Source of the DNA: Flavobacteriales bacterium UBA5871
Lineage (GTDB): Bacteria > Bacteroidota > Bacteroidia > Flavobacteriales_D > Crocinitomicaceae
Direction of reading: 5' to 3'
DNA length: 6,126 nucleotides
Assembly: GCA_002432085.1 (NCBI GenBank)
Contig: DJFN01000140.1
Coordinates: 8,185 to 14,310, forward strand
Shown: piece after piece, positions 1 to 5,872 of the stretch
Layout of the letters: each line of letters starts with the position of its first letter
How positions within the stretch are numbered: position 1 is the first letter of the stretch
The notes under the pieces: model-generated
Seen by the model: only the letters and a program-made list of their open reading frames with translations
Database searches by the model: none
What the model was told of the DNA's origin: nothing
Position numbers and translations under genes: made by a program

Positions 1-20
1 ACTTCCTGAGTTCTCTTTTT

Positions 21-143
21 CCCACGAATACACAAATAAATTAGCTTGATAGAATAGAGGCGAATCTTCACTGGTTGTCAGTTAGCTGACAACCTACTAT
101 TCCTAACTACAAAAATTCGTGTCAATTCGTTAATCCGTGGGGA
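21..143. repeat. Intergenic repeat element with degenerate inverted arms
   Basis: The left arm begins CCCACGAAT at 21-29. The reverse complement of the right arm begins CCCACGGAT, from plus positions 134-142, so the outer nine bases match at eight. The right arm is itself a short tandem array of AATTCGT (114-120), AATTCGT (124-130) and AATCCGT (132-138). Between the arms lies a perfect hairpin at 73-94. I recall similar ACGAATT-rich repeats in intergenic DNA of many environmental bacteria, but cannot verify that here. It lies just past the 3' end of the minus-strand membrane protein gene, so it could act as a transcript end or be a passive mobile-type repeat. No gene is seen in 1-195. Confidence 0.5.
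73..94. other. Perfect 9-bp hairpin, TTAG loop
   Basis: GGTTGTCAG (73-81) and CTGACAACC (86-94) are exact reverse complements around a four-base loop. There is no T-run directly after it on either strand, so it is not a classical intrinsic terminator. It sits in the centre of the inverted-repeat element at 21-143. Confidence 0.6.
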
Positions 144-195
144 AGCAACCTGCAGGCAAAATTGGGCCGACAGTCGTCTGAACAGAAGCAGCTTC

Positions 196-660
196 TCAGG
201 CTACTCTGCGGCTCGACTCGATGATCTGACGCGGATCGTGCGTGTAATACGGCAATCCGAAGATCAGAATGCGGTGATGGCTGCCGTCCAAGCGGAATTT
301 CAGCATGCTGAAGCGTATTCCGAGAACGCGAACCGACCGCGTTGCCTGAATGGCGCGCAGCTCCGTAATGCGCAGCTGACCTGAAAGGTAGCGTACAATG
401 AGCATTTCTCCTTTGATGTAAGCCGTCGCGATCGATTTCCAGATCATGCGGGTGATGAGACCCAGGCCGATCAGGAAGAAAGCCAGGGTGGTGACAAATG
501 TCAGTCCGAGACCATTCCACTCAAACACAAAGTATGTGGCAACAGTGCCTGAACAGGCAAAAATCACTAGAAACAATAAGGCGACCTTGGTGCTGGCTTG
601 ACTGGCAAGCTCGATTTTTCCGCGTTTAGGATGATCATTCAAAGTAGTAATCGTATTCAT
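196..660 (-). CDS. Small two-helix membrane protein, unknown function
   Basis: This 154-residue protein belongs to no family I can name with certainty. A hydrophilic N-terminus (1-24) is followed by two hydrophobic helices at about 25-46 and 50-72, forming a hairpin in the inner membrane. A cytoplasm-type tail of about 80 residues alternates short strands (from YIKGEMLIVRY at 81 to HHRILIFGLPY at 128) and ends in a helix. A membrane hairpin followed by a small beta-rich domain resembles bacterial PH-like membrane proteins; that is inference from pattern only. ATG at 660 is the first ATG in frame. An in-frame GTG at 687-685 has a GGGAGG eight bases upstream and would add nine residues. Shine-Dalgarno use is rare in Bacteroidota, so I kept the ATG. 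It lies 158 bases after the lipoprotein gene on the same strand. Confidence 0.75.
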   Translation of the reverse strand: MNTITTLNDHPKRGKIELASQASTKVALLFLVIFACSGTVATYFVFEWNGLGLTFVTTLAFFLIGLGLITRMIWKSIATAYIKGEMLIVRYLSGQLRITELRAIQATRSVRVLGIRFSMLKFRLDGSHHRILIFGLPYYTHDPRQIIESSRRVA

Positions 661-686
661 AGTAGCGGGTTTAGTGTAGTAGCGCA

Positions 687-694
687 CAAATAAA
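687..694 (-). promoter_or_regulatory. Weak -7-like element before the membrane protein gene
   Basis: On the minus strand this reads TTTATTTG, one mismatch from the Bacteroidota TAnnTTTG box. It is 26 bases upstream of the ATG at 660, which would give a leader of about 20 bases. No TTTG is found at the expected -33 distance. A better box, TAGTTTTG, lies at 780-773 but also lacks a -33 partner. Either may be chance. Confidence 0.2.
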
Positions 695-818
695 ACCTCC
701 CGTGAAATGGTCTTAGGGTAATGGGTTTTACTTGTTAACTCTAGCAATGTATGGTGTTTTTTTCGATAAAACCAAAACTAGCTTAAATTTTAACTTATTA
801 GTCGGAATTCGACCAGCA

Positions 819-1691
819 TTAATGAATCTCCAGTGAGCGTATGTACCAGCTGGGTTGAATGCTCGTATTTGCCGGCAATTGATTCCTTCCGCTAGCCACT
901 AGGTAGGATTTTCCGGCGTAAATCCGGATAAATTTTTCAGCAATAGCGCGGTTTCGCCCATGAACATACAGGCTTATGGTGTATGCCCGGGTGATGTAAC
1001 GCTGGTTATCGACGATGTAATTGCGACAAGCGTTCAACCGTTTATTATAAGTGCTGTCTATAGTATTTTCGAGCGCTACAAGATCGGAAAGCCGATAAAT
1101 CCGTTCATCCGAAGGTCGTTTCGCCGGCGCAGACAGATTGAGCCAGGTCAGCTGACGGCTGTTGGCCAGCAAAGCCGCATAATCATTGAATGGCGGGCGC
1201 ACTTTTACAATCGGCATAAGGCTGTCGACCTGGTGCCAGCTTCGGAAATCGATCGTTGTGCAGCTGCCGGCAGTATCAAGCGGAGCAGCAACTACCAGCG
1301 GATCGTGTGACAAAGTGAGCCAGAAATGATGCTTGTTATTGAACTGCCGGTTGATCTTGCTGAATAATTGCTGATCGCGAATGGTACGGAAAGCGCCAAG
1401 TGTATATAGCTCTTCGCGCAGCTCCTGGTTGTCTGTCAGGATGAGGTCCATATCGGCATTGTAGCGCTTGGCCTTGATCGCAGCAATGATCTCTTTCGGC
1501 GAAAGAATGCGGATCGACACTTTGACACGGTGATCGAACGAAAACTGGTTGATGATCGCGCTGTCTTCAGCCGTCAGGTGATCGGCGACCAATGTCAATG
1601 CCCGTGTGGTTTCCTTCGGCGCTTCCTGGATCCAGCAGCCCGGCAAGAGGAATGCGAGTACGAGCCATGTGCATATACGCTTATACTTCAT
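819..1691 (-). CDS. Lipoprotein resembling a periplasmic solute-binding protein
   Basis: This 290-residue protein starts with a clear lipoprotein signal: basic MKYKR, a hydrophobic stretch, then lipobox LLPGC with Cys19 as the lipidated residue. The mature part follows the pattern of ABC-transporter solute-binding proteins. There is a first strand ALTLVAD (31-37), a VKVSIRILSPKEIIAAIKA segment (57-74), an ADMDLILTDNQELREELYTLGAF stretch (79-101) typical of the 'adiivsd' edge of that fold, SHDPLVVAAP (128-137) like the domain crossover, and a C-terminal AEKFIRIYAG helix (251-260). It is somewhat short for the class, and no permease or ATPase gene adjoins it. It may be an orphan receptor or a ligand-binding lipoprotein used outside transport. 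The ligand is unknown. ATG at 1691 is preferred because the lipobox sits correctly from it and a strong promoter lies immediately upstream. A longer frame open to 1760 would begin with TTG and overlap that promoter. Confidence 0.8.
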   Translation of the reverse strand: MKYKRICTWLVLAFLLPGCWIQEAPKETTRALTLVADHLTAEDSAIINQFSFDHRVKVSIRILSPKEIIAAIKAKRYNADMDLILTDNQELREELYTLGAFRTIRDQQLFSKINRQFNNKHHFWLTLSHDPLVVAAPLDTAGSCTTIDFRSWHQVDSLMPIVKVRPPFNDYAALLANSRQLTWLNLSAPAKRPSDERIYRLSDLVALENTIDSTYNKRLNACRNYIVDNQRYITRAYTISLYVHGRNRAIAEKFIRIYAGKSYLVASGRNQLPANTSIQPSWYIRSLEIH

Positions 1692-1695
1692 GGAG

Positions 1696-1727
1696 CAAAT
1701 ATACTTGTTGATTAGGTTCACCACAAA
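1696..1727 (-). promoter_or_regulatory. Bacteroidota-type promoter of the lipoprotein gene
   Basis: On the minus strand, TTTG (1727-1724) is followed by exactly 20 bases and then TATATTTG (1703-1696), a full match to the known -33 TTTG / -7 TAnnTTTG promoter of the phylum's primary sigma factor. Only four bases separate the box from the ATG at 1691, so transcription should begin at or next to the start codon. This also fixes the start of the lipoprotein gene. Confidence 0.6.
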
Positions 1728-1841
1728 GGAGCAAGGGTTTTCTTTGATGTACTTATCCAAAAGAGAGCAAAGGGTTCCGTTATTTGACTTTTGAAAGAAG
1801 CTTTATGCTTAAAATCCTCCCGCGAATTCTGGTTACACGTT

Positions 1842-1862
1842 GCATAGAGCTAGGCTCTATGC
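1842..1862. other. Perfect 9-bp hairpin between kinase and lipoprotein genes
   Basis: GCATAGAGC (1842-1850) and GCTCTATGC (1854-1862) pair fully around a three-base loop. On the minus strand it lies 91 bases beyond the histidine kinase stop, where it could end or protect the adenylyltransferase-kinase transcript. No T-run follows on either strand, so intrinsic termination is doubtful. It could instead be an operator or a dispersed repeat. Confidence 0.5.
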
Positions 1863-1952
1863 TATTCGAGGAAAAATCATTCATCCAGCATTATCACCTT
1901 TGCTGTCTAACAGACATGGGCTGCACTGATTCTTTGCTCTTTGTGATGATAT

Positions 1953-3296
1953 TCATCCAAACGGGAACCACAAACTAAACGTCGAGCCTTTGCCCGGTGA
2001 GCTTTTAAGCTGGATCTTGCCGCCGTGCTCTTCGACGATGAGCTTCACGTAATACAAGCCGAGGCCGAAGCCTTTTACATTGTGCAGGTTCCCCGTCGGC
2101 ACACGATAGAATTTATCGAAGATCATGCGCTGGTCTTCCCTGCGAATGCCGATTCCATTGTCTTCGATGGTCAATTGCAGGCCTTCGGACGTGTTGGATG
2201 TATGAATACGGATTTCCGGCGTTTGTTCGCAGTATTTCACGGCGTTATCGAGCAGGTTGTAGATCACATTGGTTACGTGAACCGGGTCTACATTCAGCTG
2301 ATCGCGATTTGCTTCGAGCTCGAGGATGATCTTTCCGCCGCTGTCCATCTGGTTGATGTCGAAGCTTTCCTTGGCGTTGAGAATGAGATCGTGAAGCGAC
2401 AGCTTTTCGCGTTTGAGCACGAGCTTTTCCTTATCGAGCTTGGCAACGTTCAATACGCGCTCGACCTGGTTTTCCAAACGCTTGTTTTCCTTGTAAATGA
2501 TCTCGGCATACCGTTTCAACCGGTCCGGATCGTCACTGAAATCGCCCCGCAGGAGCACTTCGCTCGAAAGCCCGATAGTGGAAATCGGCGTTTTCAGCTC
2601 GTGGGTCATGTTGTTAATGAAGTCGGTTTTGACTTCCGAAAGGCGTTTCTGACGCAAAATAACGTTGATCGCGTAACCGAAAAACACCAATACCAGCGCG
2701 ATGATGGCGACGAGATAGAGATACGGATATGTGATCTCCGAAGTCGTTGCGATCGACTGGCGACGAACGTTCGGGAACAAAACGGTAAAGTAGTGCCCGT
2801 CGTTTTTCCACTTGAGCTTTTCGGAAGTGATTCCCGGCATGGAGTCGGTCACGGGTTCGTACTCGGAATCCTTGTTATAGCGGATCAGATTCCCAAAAAC
2901 AATGGAATCGGAATAGCAGTCGTAAATCCCGTACTGGAAATCCTGACGAAGACTTTGCGCATCGAATTCGCGCTTGAGCAGCGTCTCTAAGTAATAAGGA
3001 TGCAGCTCTTCGACAATATCGACGGAGAAATAATTGCTGCGCACCTGGTGAACGGCGCCGTAAAGGTCCATATCCGTGCCGCTGTGGCGCGTGATCTCTT
3101 CCAGCACGTTTCGCAGCGCGATGTGTGCGTGTTCAGAAAATTGCTTCAGGTTCAGACTGTCTTCCTTTTCCTGGATTTCCACCGCAACCTGCTGCGCGTT
3201 AATGGTTTTCCGGATCCAGAAGATCTGAATAAAGAGAATCGTGGTGAGTGAGATCACTCCCAGGACAATTACCGCGTTGACCGTTCTCCGGTTCAT
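1953..3296 (-). CDS. Membrane-bound sensor histidine kinase
   Basis: This 447-residue inner-membrane kinase should sense a signal through an extracytoplasmic domain and pass phosphate from its histidine to a response regulator. Transmembrane helices lie at about 6-28 and 192-214, enclosing a periplasmic domain of some 160 residues that I do not recognise. The HisKA domain follows with the H-box MTHELKTPIS and phospho-acceptor His232. The ATPase domain has the N-box NLLDNAVKY (347-355), the G1 box DNGIGI (379-384), the F-box IFDKFYRV (392-399) and the G2 box GFGLGLYYVK (409-418), ending with GKGST (435-439). All catalytic residues are present, and length is normal for this class. There is no HAMP or PAS domain; the helix after the second membrane span leads straight into HisKA. 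It begins three bases after the adenylyltransferase stop, so the two are almost surely cotranscribed. No response regulator lies in the window. Confidence 0.93.
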   Translation of the reverse strand: MNRRTVNAVIVLGVISLTTILFIQIFWIRKTINAQQVAVEIQEKEDSLNLKQFSEHAHIALRNVLEEITRHSGTDMDLYGAVHQVRSNYFSVDIVEELHPYYLETLLKREFDAQSLRQDFQYGIYDCYSDSIVFGNLIRYNKDSEYEPVTDSMPGITSEKLKWKNDGHYFTVLFPNVRRQSIATTSEITYPYLYLVAIIALVLVFFGYAINVILRQKRLSEVKTDFINNMTHELKTPISTIGLSSEVLLRGDFSDDPDRLKRYAEIIYKENKRLENQVERVLNVAKLDKEKLVLKREKLSLHDLILNAKESFDINQMDSGGKIILELEANRDQLNVDPVHVTNVIYNLLDNAVKYCEQTPEIRIHTSNTSEGLQLTIEDNGIGIRREDQRMIFDKFYRVPTGNLHNVKGFGLGLYYVKLIVEEHGGKIQLKSSPGKGSTFSLWFPFG

Positions 3297-3299
3297 AGA

Positions 3300-4436
3300 T
3301 CAATAGCTTTCCATTGACGGATCGACCTCAGCTATCCAGGCGAGGATGCCGCCATTCAGGTTGTACAGGTTCGTAAAGCCGTAATTCTGTTCGAGGAAAT
3401 CGATGATGGAAGCGCTGCGCTTGCCCGAGCGGCAATGTACAACCACTTGTTTCGTGCGGTCGATTTTTTCCACATTGGCCGGCACTTCGCCCATCGGGAT
3501 GAGCTCGCCGTTGAGCGTACAAATATCATTTTCGTAAGGCTCGCGAACGTCGATCAACTGGAAATCGTTGCCGTTGTCCATCAGCTCTTTCAATTCGGTA
3601 ACAGAGATGCTTTTCATATCGGTTTGTCGTTGGTGGCAAAATGCCGGATAATTCATTTCAAAAATAAAGTTTTCGCTCGCATCGTTCAGCGGATTTGCCG
3701 GATCTTTTTGAAAGCGAAGCGTTTCCTGCTTATTGGTCAGCGCGTCGTAGCGGATGAACTTTCCCGAAGCAGGCTCACCGATGCCGGTAATGACTTTGAT
3801 CGCTTCCATCGCCTGCAGCGAGCCGATGATGGAAGGCAGCACACCGATCACGCCGGCTTCGGCACAGGAAGGTGCTTCTTCCGGTCGTGGCGGAACGGGA
3901 AACAGATCGCGGTAATTCGGTCCGAAATCGCCGCTGGTATCGCGGTAATTGAAAACGGAAACCGTTCCGGCGTAACGCACCACCGAACCGTGAACGTTGG
4001 TCTTTCCCGTCAGCACACAAACGTCGTTGATGAGGTAGCGCGTCGGGAAATTGTCTGTGCCGTCGATGATCACATCGTAATTGCGGATCAAATCAAAGGC
4101 ATTTTCCGGAGCAAAGATCTCGTTGTACGGCGCGACCGTAATTTCGGGATTCATCCGCTGCAAGCGCGAAGCTGCGGCCATAACTTTCGGCCGACCGATA
4201 TCATCGACCGTGTACAAAACCTGGCGATGCAGGTTCGACAATTCCACTGTGTCGCTGTCGACTATGCCGATCGTTCCCACGCCTGCCGCTGCAAGATAGG
4301 TCACAACAGGACAGCCCAGTGCGCCCGCACCAATAACGAGCACTTTGGCCTGTTTGAGCTTCTGCTGATTGTGCTCACCGAAATTATCGAGGGAGAATTG
4401 CCGCTTGTAGCGCTCCTTTTCCGCTTGCGAAAACAT
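3300..4436 (-). CDS. moeB: MoeB/ThiF-type adenylyltransferase with C-terminal rhodanese domain
   Basis: This 378-residue cytoplasmic protein should use ATP to adenylate the C-terminal glycine of a ubiquitin-like sulfur carrier (MoaD/ThiS type) and then supply sulfur through its rhodanese domain. The E1-like domain (1 to about 255) has RYKRQ with Arg12, the nucleotide loop GAGALG (36-41), Asp60, NLHRQ with Arg71, Lys84, DGTDNF with Asp128, and SCAEAGVIGVLP with Cys191 in the position of the MoeB/MOCS3 family cysteine. The rhodanese domain (about 275-372) has DVREPYE and the active loop CRSGKRS with Cys335. Both zinc CxxC pairs usual in MoeB are replaced, by N174-Y-R-D177 and N248-P-L-N251. The length fits MoeZ/MOCS3-like fusions rather than the 249-residue E. 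coli MoeB. No carrier or cofactor gene adjoins it, so molybdopterin, thiamine or another thiolation route cannot be chosen. It is first in an operon with the histidine kinase. Confidence 0.92.
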   Translation of the reverse strand: MFSQAEKERYKRQFSLDNFGEHNQQKLKQAKVLVIGAGALGCPVVTYLAAAGVGTIGIVDSDTVELSNLHRQVLYTVDDIGRPKVMAAASRLQRMNPEITVAPYNEIFAPENAFDLIRNYDVIIDGTDNFPTRYLINDVCVLTGKTNVHGSVVRYAGTVSVFNYRDTSGDFGPNYRDLFPVPPRPEEAPSCAEAGVIGVLPSIIGSLQAMEAIKVITGIGEPASGKFIRYDALTNKQETLRFQKDPANPLNDASENFIFEMNYPAFCHQRQTDMKSISVTELKELMDNGNDFQLIDVREPYENDICTLNGELIPMGEVPANVEKIDRTKQVVVHCRSGKRSASIIDFLEQNYGFTNLYNLNGGILAWIAEVDPSMESY

Positions 4437-4592
4437 AGGTTAAAGGTAGGGAAAAGTCGGATTTAGAAGCGTTACCGGTTTGTTAATGGTTCGGTCTCCA
4501 ATTGGTCGGTGGCCGGTCACCGATCAACAATCGGGCTTCGATCGGAAATCAGAGGATTTGAACAATTCTTCTGGCTTGTTGTATGAAACAAC
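4437..4592. promoter_or_regulatory. Divergent intergenic region with overlapping inverted repeats
   Basis: This 156-base spacer must hold the promoters of both the minus-strand adenylyltransferase operon and the plus-strand secreted protein gene. It is unusually rich in CGGT and its complement. TCGGTG (4506-4511) pairs with CACCGA (4518-4523), and CCGATC (4520-4525) pairs with GATCGG (4540-4545). The two share bases 4520-4523, so both stems cannot form fully at once. They could be operator sites or a leader structure. No good TAnnTTTG box is seen on the plus strand. Confidence 0.4.
4441..4448 (-). promoter_or_regulatory. Weak -7-like element before moeB
   Basis: The minus strand reads TACCTTTA, one base off TAnnTTTG, and ends four bases before the ATG at 4436. 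This is the same geometry as the strong promoter of the lipoprotein gene. No TTTG is found at the -33 distance, so this could be chance. Confidence 0.25.
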
Positions 4593-4606
4593 ATGAAATC
4601 GTTGTT
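4577..4606 (+). promoter_or_regulatory. Competing hairpins around the start codon of the secreted protein gene
   Basis: TGTTGT (4577-4582) is complementary to ACAACA (4588-4593), and AACAAC (4587-4592) is complementary to GTTGTT (4601-4606). They share their middle arm, so only one can form; in the second, the ATG at 4593 lies in the eight-base loop. Stems are six base pairs and AT-rich, so stability is modest. ATGAAA occurs twice, at 4583 and 4593, in different frames. Confidence 0.3.
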
Positions 4607-5822
4607 CGCCATTCTGCTATCCGTTTTTTCGCTTTGCAGCTTCGCACAAAATATTGAAGAAGCCGCTCGGCATCATTACCTGGACGAACATTTCGTTTAC
4701 AATCCGGCGCTGATCCGGAAAGAGAAGATCAAGGCCATTGAAAAAGTGGTTTACAGTTATGAAAAGGATTCCATCACGCATCAGGTAACAACCGAACGAC
4801 ACACATTCAAAGAAAACGGTTTGCCGTTGCGCATCGAGTCGATGAAAACCTGGGCTTCCGATACGGCTATTGTCGACTTTCAGTATGATTCACTTAACAA
4901 CCTGGTTCGAAAAACCGTCTGGAGGTATGCGAACAGCTATCCTTATAAGATGCGGGAATGGCAGATTTTTTACTGGAAATACCAGGAGAAGAAGCTGATC
5001 GGATCCTATTCTTACAATACGGTGAATGATTATCCGGAGCGGCTTGTCCAATATGCCAGCGATTCCATTGCTTACGATCATGCTGCCGGATGCGTACGAT
5101 TATTTTCAAATTACTCGTGGCATACGAAGAACAACGCTATTCGAACGAACCCGGACGTTTCCCTGGTTTTTTATCCCAACTACAAGCTGGAAACCCGGAT
5201 CGGACACACTTATACCGAAGTGAGAGAATTCGATTCCTGTGGCTACTATAATGCAAAGCTTCCGAACCTGCTTGCCGGTCTGATCGGTTACAACGAATGC
5301 TTTTCACCCGGGCTGAAATGGCTGAATTCGCGGGTTGACAGCATTATCAAAGGAGACACGTTAACGATTATTCACCTCGAAGGACTTCATAAGCCCGGCA
5401 AAGATCTTTCCAAAACAGAATTAACACGTTCTTTCAAGACGCAGTCCTGGTTTTTTGCTGATCTGGACAATACCAGCTGGGTTCGCATTTATACCGAAAA
5501 ACAGCAGATCGTTGTTCAGACTGTTGGTGAAGGTATGTCGATCAAACAAGCCGGGAACGAGCACCATCACACACGCGAGGTGAAGTATTACGATTACCGG
5601 ATGCGTTTGCTGAAAGTCGAGCGTTTTACCTCGGACTACTGGCAGGGAATTGATAGTTATGATATGCCTCAAAGTGAACGCCGGCACAGTCCCGAACGAC
5701 TCGAAACGGAGGTCTATGACTATTACGACAATGGCCTGCTGAAAAGCATTGTTTGGGAATCTGAAAGGTTGTGGCAATCTTCTTATAAAAGGGTCGATCT
5801 TTTCCGACTCAGCTATTTTTAA
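4593..5822 (+). CDS. Secreted protein of unknown function with YD-like motifs
   Basis: This 409-residue protein has a standard signal peptide: MK, a hydrophobic core to about residue 14, then SFA-Q with likely cleavage after Ala18. There is no lipobox, so the mature protein is periplasmic, outer-membrane or external. I recognise no catalytic domain. The mature part is rich in Tyr, Trp and charged residues and contains several hairpin-like units of the form Y-D-x(4)-L-hydrophobic-x-K: FQYDSLNNLVRKTVW (96-110), YYDYRMRLLKVERF (332-345) and VYDYYDNGLLKSIVW (374-388), with a weaker one at 71-84. These resemble the YD or wrapped beta-strand repeats of Bacteroidota surface proteins but are few and dispersed. 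There are no further membrane segments and no C-terminal sorting domain. An out-of-frame ATG ten bases upstream opens a 24-codon frame. The next gene, 50 bases downstream, is also exported. Confidence 0.85.
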   Translation: MKSLFAILLSVFSLCSFAQNIEEAARHHYLDEHFVYNPALIRKEKIKAIEKVVYSYEKDSITHQVTTERHTFKENGLPLRIESMKTWASDTAIVDFQYDSLNNLVRKTVWRYANSYPYKMREWQIFYWKYQEKKLIGSYSYNTVNDYPERLVQYASDSIAYDHAAGCVRLFSNYSWHTKNNAIRTNPDVSLVFYPNYKLETRIGHTYTEVREFDSCGYYNAKLPNLLAGLIGYNECFSPGLKWLNSRVDSIIKGDTLTIIHLEGLHKPGKDLSKTELTRSFKTQSWFFADLDNTSWVRIYTEKQQIVVQTVGEGMSIKQAGNEHHHTREVKYYDYRMRLLKVERFTSDYWQGIDSYDMPQSERRHSPERLETEVYDYYDNGLLKSIVWESERLWQSSYKRVDLFRLSYF

Positions 5823-5872
5823 TTCGTTGAATGTCGTGTCTTTTTTCTGGTTAGCTTCGTGAAAACACCGAC

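Larger units (their letters stand above)
1692..1952. other. Intergenic region with promoter and hairpins, no gene
   Basis: These 261 bases separate the histidine kinase stop from the lipoprotein start. They hold the lipoprotein promoter near 1696-1727, a strong hairpin at 1842-1862 and a small one at 1904-1916 (TGTCT, AAC loop, AGACA). A plus-strand open frame at 1784-1978 is possible but runs into the 3' end of the kinase gene and looks like no protein. I see no tRNA or riboswitch. Confidence 0.6.

Noticed and set aside
122..520. Minus-strand frame of 132 codons overlapping the small membrane protein
   Set aside because: It is a different frame of the same strand with His/Arg/Ser-rich low-information translation, and it runs into the repeat element. 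The overlapping frame has coherent membrane helices.
801..813. Inverted repeat GTCG/CGAC after the lipoprotein gene
   Set aside because: Only four base pairs with no following T-run; not distinguishable from chance.
1784..1978. Plus-strand 64-codon frame in the spacer after the kinase
   Set aside because: It overlaps the kinase 3' end, spans the hairpins, and has no recognisable protein features or promoter.
2025..2990. Long plus-strand open frame (321 codons) opposite the histidine kinase
   Set aside because: It is antisense to a gene with all kinase motifs, its translation shows no family features or export signal, and it is explained by codon bias of the true gene.
3435..4466. Long plus-strand open frame (343 codons) opposite the adenylyltransferase
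   Set aside because: It mirrors the conserved adenylyltransferase gene and has no recognisable domain of its own.
5791..5820. Possible terminator at the end of the 409-residue protein gene
   Set aside because: GGGTCG and CGACTC pair over six bases with one wobble and a five-T run ends at 5820, but the stem is weak, inside the coding region and separated from the T-run.
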